This document shows, piece by piece, positions 60,231 through 64,000 of a stretch of 64,000 nt of DNA. Position 1 is the stretch's first letter; every line of letters starts with the position of its first letter. The position numbers were made by a program, and so were the translations under genes. The notes below the pieces were generated by a model. It searched no databases. It was not told where the DNA came from and saw only the letters and a program-made list of their open reading frames with translations. This stretch comes from Rothia aerolata (GTDB lineage: Bacteria > Actinomycetota > Actinomycetes > Actinomycetales > Micrococcaceae): contig NZ_BMDC01000003.1 of assembly GCF_014635585.1 (NCBI RefSeq), positions 248,001 to 312,000 on the forward strand, read 5' to 3'.

Positions 60231-61025
60231 ATGACCTTAGACCCCACCCTGATTTGGCAGGCGCTCGCTATTATCGCCGCAGGGTTCGGAGCCGGCTTCA
60301 TTAACGTGATCGTTGGCTCCGGCACCCTGATTACCTTTCCCGTTTTGCTCTGGTTTGGACTACCTGCCCTCACCGCCAACATGTCATCGAACCTGGGACT
60401 GGTGGCCGGAAATTTCAGCGGGGTGTGGGGCTATCGCAAAGAGATCGCGGCTAACTCTGCCATCGCCCGCAAACTGGTGCTGGCATCAGCGATTGGCGGA
60501 ATTATTGGTGCCGCCCTGCTGCTGACCCTGCCCTCTTCGGTCTTTGACGTGGCGGTTCCCGCCCTGATTGCGCTGGGAGTGCTCATGGTGGCGCTTGCCC
60601 CGCTGGTGCAAAAACGAACAGCGGCTAAGCTCCGCGCAACAGGTAGTCGCCCCAATACTCAACAGATGTCTCGGCCAGCGCTGACCTTTATCATCGTGCT
60701 CCTGCTGGGCATCTACGGGGGCTACTTTGGCGCTGCCCAGGGCGTTCTGCTGGTGGGCTTTCTGGGAATGCTACTCACGATCTCCCTCCAATCGCTGAAC
60801 GCTCTGAAGAACCTGCTGGCGGCCGTGGTGAATGTGCTGTCAGCGGCTATCTTCACCGTCTTCGCCTTCAACCAAATCAACTGGTGGGTGGTTCTCGCTA
60901 TAGCTTGTGGCGCCATGCTGGGTGGTATTGCCGGGGCTAAGGTAGGACGACGCTTGCCGCCGAGCGTGCTGCGGGTGGTCATTATCGTGGTGGGGTTGGT
61001 TGCTCTGCTGAACATGCTGTTTTAG
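60231..61025 (+). CDS. TauE/SafE (TSUP) family permease
   Basis: This is a 264-residue membrane protein with about eight helices in two similar halves. Typical blocks are AAGFGAGFINVIVGSGTLIT, LPALTANMSSNLGLVAGNFS and YGGYFGAAQGVLLVGFLGML. The family exports or imports sulfite, taurine-derived anions or related organosulfur compounds; the substrate is unknown here. The ATG follows the previous gene by 18 bases. Confidence 0.88.
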   Translation: MTLDPTLIWQALAIIAAGFGAGFINVIVGSGTLITFPVLLWFGLPALTANMSSNLGLVAGNFSGVWGYRKEIAANSAIARKLVLASAIGGIIGAALLLTLPSSVFDVAVPALIALGVLMVALAPLVQKRTAAKLRATGSRPNTQQMSRPALTFIIVLLLGIYGGYFGAAQGVLLVGFLGMLLTISLQSLNALKNLLAAVVNVLSAAIFTVFAFNQINWWVVLAIACGAMLGGIAGAKVGRRLPPSVLRVVIIVVGLVALLNMLF

Positions 61026-61042
61026 CCACCAGACAACAAGGC

Positions 61043-61110
61043 CTGCAGGGCGCCCCTCGCCGACACCCTTAACGCCAGCCCCGAGCCAGTCGGCTCGGGG
61101 CGCCCTGCAG
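61043..61110. repeat. Dispersed palindromic element, copy 3
   Basis: Arms CTGCAGGGCGCCCC and GGGGCGCCCTGCAG with an inner GCCGAC/GTCGGC pair enclose the core CCCTTAACGCCAGCCCCGAG. The core matches copy 1 although the outer arms are unrelated. It lies between convergent genes and could also act as a terminator. Confidence 0.8.
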
Positions 61111-61132
61111 ACGCGTTCTGTGCGAGAAACAA

Positions 61133-62536
61133 CTAGACCGCGCGCACCAGCTCCAGCACGCGGTCGCGCACGCGTTCCATGGTGGCGGTATCGGGAGCTT
61201 CCAGGTTCATGCGCAGGAAGGGCTCGGTGTTGGAGGGGCGCAGGTTCACCCACCAGCCCTCGGTCTTGTGCTCGAAGGTGGTGCCGTCCATCTCAGAGAC
61301 CTCAACCTCATCGCCGAAAGCGGCACGCACGCGCTCCACGGCGGCTGCCTTGTCTTCAAGCTCGGAGTTGATCTCGCCGGAAGAAGCGTAGGGGGAGTAG
61401 GCAGCGCCAATCTCAGACAGCGGGCGCTCGTCGGTGCCCAGCACCGCCAGCACGTGCATAGCTGCCAGCATGCCGGTGTCGGCGTTGAAGAAGTCCTTGA
61501 AGTAGTAGTGGGCGGAGTGCTCGCCACCGAAGACGCCGTTCTCTTCGGCCATCACTGCCTTGATGAAGGAGTGGCCCACGCGGGTCTTGATAGCGCGACC
61601 GCCCTGGGCCTCGACCAGCTCGGGAACTGCCTTAGAGGTAATCAGGTTGTAGATAATGGTGGGTTCAGCGTTGCCCTCTGCCTTGGCGCGGGCAATCTCG
61701 CGCTCGGCAACAATGGCGGTAATGGCGGAGGGAGTTACCGGCTCACCCTTTTCATCGACCACGAAGCAGCGGTCGGCGTCGCCGTCAAAAGCCAGGCCCA
61801 GGTCGGCGCCGTGCTCCACCACTGCCTTCTGCAGGTCAACCAGGTTGGCAGGCTCCAGCGGGTTGGCGGGGTGGTTGGGGAAGGTGCCGTCTAGCTCAAA
61901 GTAGAGAGGTTCAATTTCCAGGGGCAGGCCGGGCAAAATGGAGTCGCCCAAAACGGCGGGGGTGGTCATGCCGCCCATGCCGTTACCGGCGTCTACAACT
62001 ACCTTGAGGGGGCGAATGTTTGAGAGGTCAACCAGCTTGCGCAGGTACTCGGCGTAGGCCTTGAGGAAGTCCTTTTCAGAGACGCTACCGCGGGTCTCTG
62101 CGGCGGGAATCTCACCGGAATCCAGGTACTTCTGCGCCAGATCGCGCACGTCAAAGAGGCCGGTCTCTGAAGAAATCGGCACGGCACCGGCCTTGGCCAT
62201 TTTCATGCCGTTGTACTCGGCGGGGTTGTGCGAGGCGGTGAAGGTAACACCGGCGGCATTTTCAACACCGCAGGCGAAGTAGAGCTCGTCGGTGGAAATC
62301 AGGCCAATCTTGATAACGTTGGCGCCGCGTGCAGTTGCTCCCTCAGCAAAAGCATCGACAAATGAGGGGCCGGAGGGGCGCATATCAGAGCCCACCAGCA
62401 CGTTCTGACCGGCCAGACCCAGCACGTCAACAAACGCAGCGGCGGTGGCGCGCACGGACTCTTCGGTAATGGTTTCGCCTACGATGCCGCGAACATCGTA
62501 TGCCTTAAAAGATGCGGTTAAATCAATGGTGTTCAC
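61133..62536 (-). CDS. manB: Phosphomannomutase/phosphoglucomutase
   Basis: This is a 467-residue alpha-D-phosphohexomutase. The phosphoserine loop is GVTFTASHNPAEYNGMKMAK, the metal loop is GLAFDGDADRCFVVDEKGEP, the sugar loop is FGGEHSAHYYFKDF and the C-terminal phosphate-binding loop is LRPSNTEPFLRMNLEA. It converts mannose-6-phosphate to mannose-1-phosphate for GDP-mannose and glycolipid synthesis. It starts at the ATG at 62536 and is divergent from manA; the two supply the same pathway. Confidence 0.92.
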   Translation of the reverse strand: MNTIDLTASFKAYDVRGIVGETITEESVRATAAAFVDVLGLAGQNVLVGSDMRPSGPSFVDAFAEGATARGANVIKIGLISTDELYFACGVENAAGVTFTASHNPAEYNGMKMAKAGAVPISSETGLFDVRDLAQKYLDSGEIPAAETRGSVSEKDFLKAYAEYLRKLVDLSNIRPLKVVVDAGNGMGGMTTPAVLGDSILPGLPLEIEPLYFELDGTFPNHPANPLEPANLVDLQKAVVEHGADLGLAFDGDADRCFVVDEKGEPVTPSAITAIVAEREIARAKAEGNAEPTIIYNLITSKAVPELVEAQGGRAIKTRVGHSFIKAVMAEENGVFGGEHSAHYYFKDFFNADTGMLAAMHVLAVLGTDERPLSEIGAAYSPYASSGEINSELEDKAAAVERVRAAFGDEVEVSEMDGTTFEHKTEGWWVNLRPSNTEPFLRMNLEAPDTATMERVRDRVLELVRAV

Positions 62537-62649
62537 AGTCCCCCAGTCTAACTGGCGCAGACAACATATTTTCTGATTTTGTTGAGCCTATGGCAATAAA
62601 CACGCAGAACACCGAGCGTTTGTCGGTAAGTCTGTGGTTTTATAAAAGC

Positions 62650-63840
62650 ATGGGTGAACTTATTAAACTGAGTAATCAAATTCAGAATTACGCCTGGGGA
62701 TCACACACCACGCTGGCTTCGATGCGGGGCCTTTCCGTGCCCAGCCAAAAGCCCGAGGCCGAAGTCTGGGTGGGTGCCCACCCCTCTGCTCCCTCGACAG
62801 TTCACGCTTCTTCGGGGGATATTGCCCTAGACCGGCTGGTTGCAGAGTCCCCTGAACGGGTGCTGCCCGCCGGCCTGACTTCCTTCCCTTTTTTGTTTAA
62901 GATTCTGGCGATTGACGCCCCGCTCTCGATTCAGGTTCACCCCACAGACGCCCAGGCTGTAGCCGGTTTTGAGGCCGAGCAGGCCGCCGGCGTTGCGCTG
63001 GATTCACCGCACCGTAATTACAAGGATTCTTTCTCCAAGCCCGAGACTGTTATCGCCCTCTCCGAGATGAAAATCCTTACCGGTGTGCGCCCCGCCGACG
63101 AGCTGGCGCAGCTGGCGCAGGGGTTGGAATTGGACTGGCTGAAGCCGCTACTGGGTGCAGGTTCTGCCCGCGAGCTGCTGGCGGCGATTATTCATATGGA
63201 CGACGACGCCGCCGCGGCCGCCGTCGCGCAGACGGTCGCCCGCGCGTCGTCCTGGGCGGCTGCGCACCCCAGCGAGGCCTCAGCCCTCGACACCCTTCTT
63301 GCCCGAGCTGCTGACCTGGTGGCGCAGGTGGCTCAGAAACATCCGGGAGACCGCGGCCTGCTGGTGGCAGTGGTGATGAACCTGGTCTATCTGGCTCCCG
63401 GCGATTCCGCCTTTACCCCCGACGGTCAGGTACACGCTTACGTTTCGGGTACCGCCATTGAAATCATGAACCCCTCGGATAACGTGATGCGGGCGGGCCT
63501 AACCCCCAAACACATTGATACCGAGGAGCTCATAAAGATTCTGGGGGAGCAGCAGGCTGCTCCTGAGATTTTGCGGGCTGAACCCGATGATGCTTCGGTG
63601 AGCGTTTTTAGGCTCTGGGACGAGCGCATGAGCGTGACCAGGGTTTGCCTGAACGATGATTCTGTGGCTCTGACCCTGAGCGGGGTGGCGGCTGTGCTGG
63701 GCGTTTCAGGTTCTTTGACCTTCACCTCTGCTGAGACCTCGATTGCTATCGAGCCCACCGAGTCTCTGTTGCATATCGGTAGCGATACCGAGGTAGAGGT
63801 TTCGGGCAGCGGAGAGGCTTATATCGCCGCCTACGTGTAG
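62650..63840 (+). CDS. manA: Mannose-6-phosphate isomerase
   Basis: This 396-residue type I isomerase makes mannose-6-phosphate from fructose-6-phosphate. The start MGELIKLSNQIQNYAWGSHT is family-typical, followed by EAEVWVGAHPSAPSTVH. FPFLFKILAIDAPLSIQVHP carries zinc ligands, and further ligands are in HRNYKDSFSKPETVIALSEM. MNLVYLAPGDSAFTPDGQVH and IEIMNPSDNVMRAGLTPKHI are the second half. ATG at 62650 is chosen because it matches the family start; a longer frame from 62512 overlaps the manB start. Confidence 0.92.
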   Translation: MGELIKLSNQIQNYAWGSHTTLASMRGLSVPSQKPEAEVWVGAHPSAPSTVHASSGDIALDRLVAESPERVLPAGLTSFPFLFKILAIDAPLSIQVHPTDAQAVAGFEAEQAAGVALDSPHRNYKDSFSKPETVIALSEMKILTGVRPADELAQLAQGLELDWLKPLLGAGSARELLAAIIHMDDDAAAAAVAQTVARASSWAAAHPSEASALDTLLARAADLVAQVAQKHPGDRGLLVAVVMNLVYLAPGDSAFTPDGQVHAYVSGTAIEIMNPSDNVMRAGLTPKHIDTEELIKILGEQQAAPEILRAEPDDASVSVFRLWDERMSVTRVCLNDDSVALTLSGVAAVLGVSGSLTFTSAETSIAIEPTESLLHIGSDTEVEVSGSGEAYIAAYV

Positions 63841-63864
63841 GGCGCTGCGGTAAGCACATCTCAC

Positions 63865-63924
63865 TGGTGCAGAAAAGCGGTTTTCGGTTGCAAATATCAA
63901 ACCGAAAACCACTTTTCTGCACCA
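63865..63924. terminator. Terminator-like 25-bp hairpin after manA
   Basis: TGGTGCAGAAAAGCGGTTTT... and its complement at 63900-63924 pair over 25 positions with one mismatch and a ten-base loop, 24 bases after the manA stop. Confidence 0.7.
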
Positions 63925-63978
63925 CTGACCTTGGGGGGGGCTTATTCAGAAGCTTGCAAAACGACAGTCTGAGGGCGT

Positions 63979-64000
63979 CGGGCAACTGGTATCGGGGCTG
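63979..64000. repeat. Dispersed palindromic element, copy 4 (cut by window edge)
   Basis: GGGCAACTGGTATCGGGGCTG matches the core of copies 1 and 2 in reverse orientation (AACTGGCATCGGGGCTG) with one substitution. The remainder lies outside the window. Confidence 0.55.

Overview
The window reads as a moderately high-GC actinobacterial chromosome. Supporting signs are many GTG starts, codon choice rich in G/C at third positions, a ffs-dnaX-recR block, a purS-purQ-purL operon, an Lhr-type giant helicase, a GTP-type PEP carboxykinase and a Zur-type operator in front of a cysteine-free L36 paralogue. I infer a Micrococcaceae member, most likely Rothia-like. That placement is inference and no marker gene here proves it.

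Layout. Bases 1-4613 (minus strand) hold an AT-rich surface-polysaccharide cluster of four translationally coupled genes. The last one, a GT2/CDP-glycerol glycerophosphotransferase fusion, is broken by a one-base deletion in an A-tract and runs off the left edge. A divergent two-domain glycosyltransferase (4945-6885) changes abruptly to the GC-rich style near base 5150. An AbiEi-like/DUF559 gene (6954-7841) is boxed by two inverted copies of a 64-bp hairpin. Then come purL-purQ-purS, a DNA-glycosylase-like gene, a PLD-like protein, lysC, a DUF805 protein, recR, dnaX, ffs and tRNA-Ser. From 21 to 31 kb there are a DUF1800/DUF1501 Tat pair, nicotinamide riboside salvage (nadR-pnuC), a TetR regulator, the queuosine-precursor transporter yhhQ and two tandem amino-acid permeases. 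From 30.9 to 32.2 kb two Zur-box promoters sit in front of a short terminated transcript and of a CobW-like gene plus C-minus rpmJ. From 32 to 44 kb there are metabolic and stress genes (thioesterase, FUSC, DUF1304, MDR oxidoreductase, tgt, ohrR/ohr, SulP, GH76, RluA, Nei). A 5.2-kb lhr gene follows, then a nitroreductase, a lipoprotein and a ferredoxin.

The segment 51.7-52.7 kb has no gene and is packed with palindromes. It is followed by tRNA-Arg, pckG, an orphan RbsA-like ATPase, a roadblock protein, the nsrR-hmp nitric-oxide module, a DUF1648 protein, a TauE/SafE permease, and divergent manB and manA.

Connections: yhhQ and tgt fit queuosine salvage. nadR and pnuC fit NAD salvage. ohrR/ohr and nsrR/hmp are regulator-effector stress pairs. 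manA and manB feed mannose-1-phosphate to glycan synthesis.

The most unusual property is the non-coding fraction. At least fifteen long, often perfect, inverted repeats lie between genes. Some form families in which the loop is conserved while the stems vary with compensating changes.
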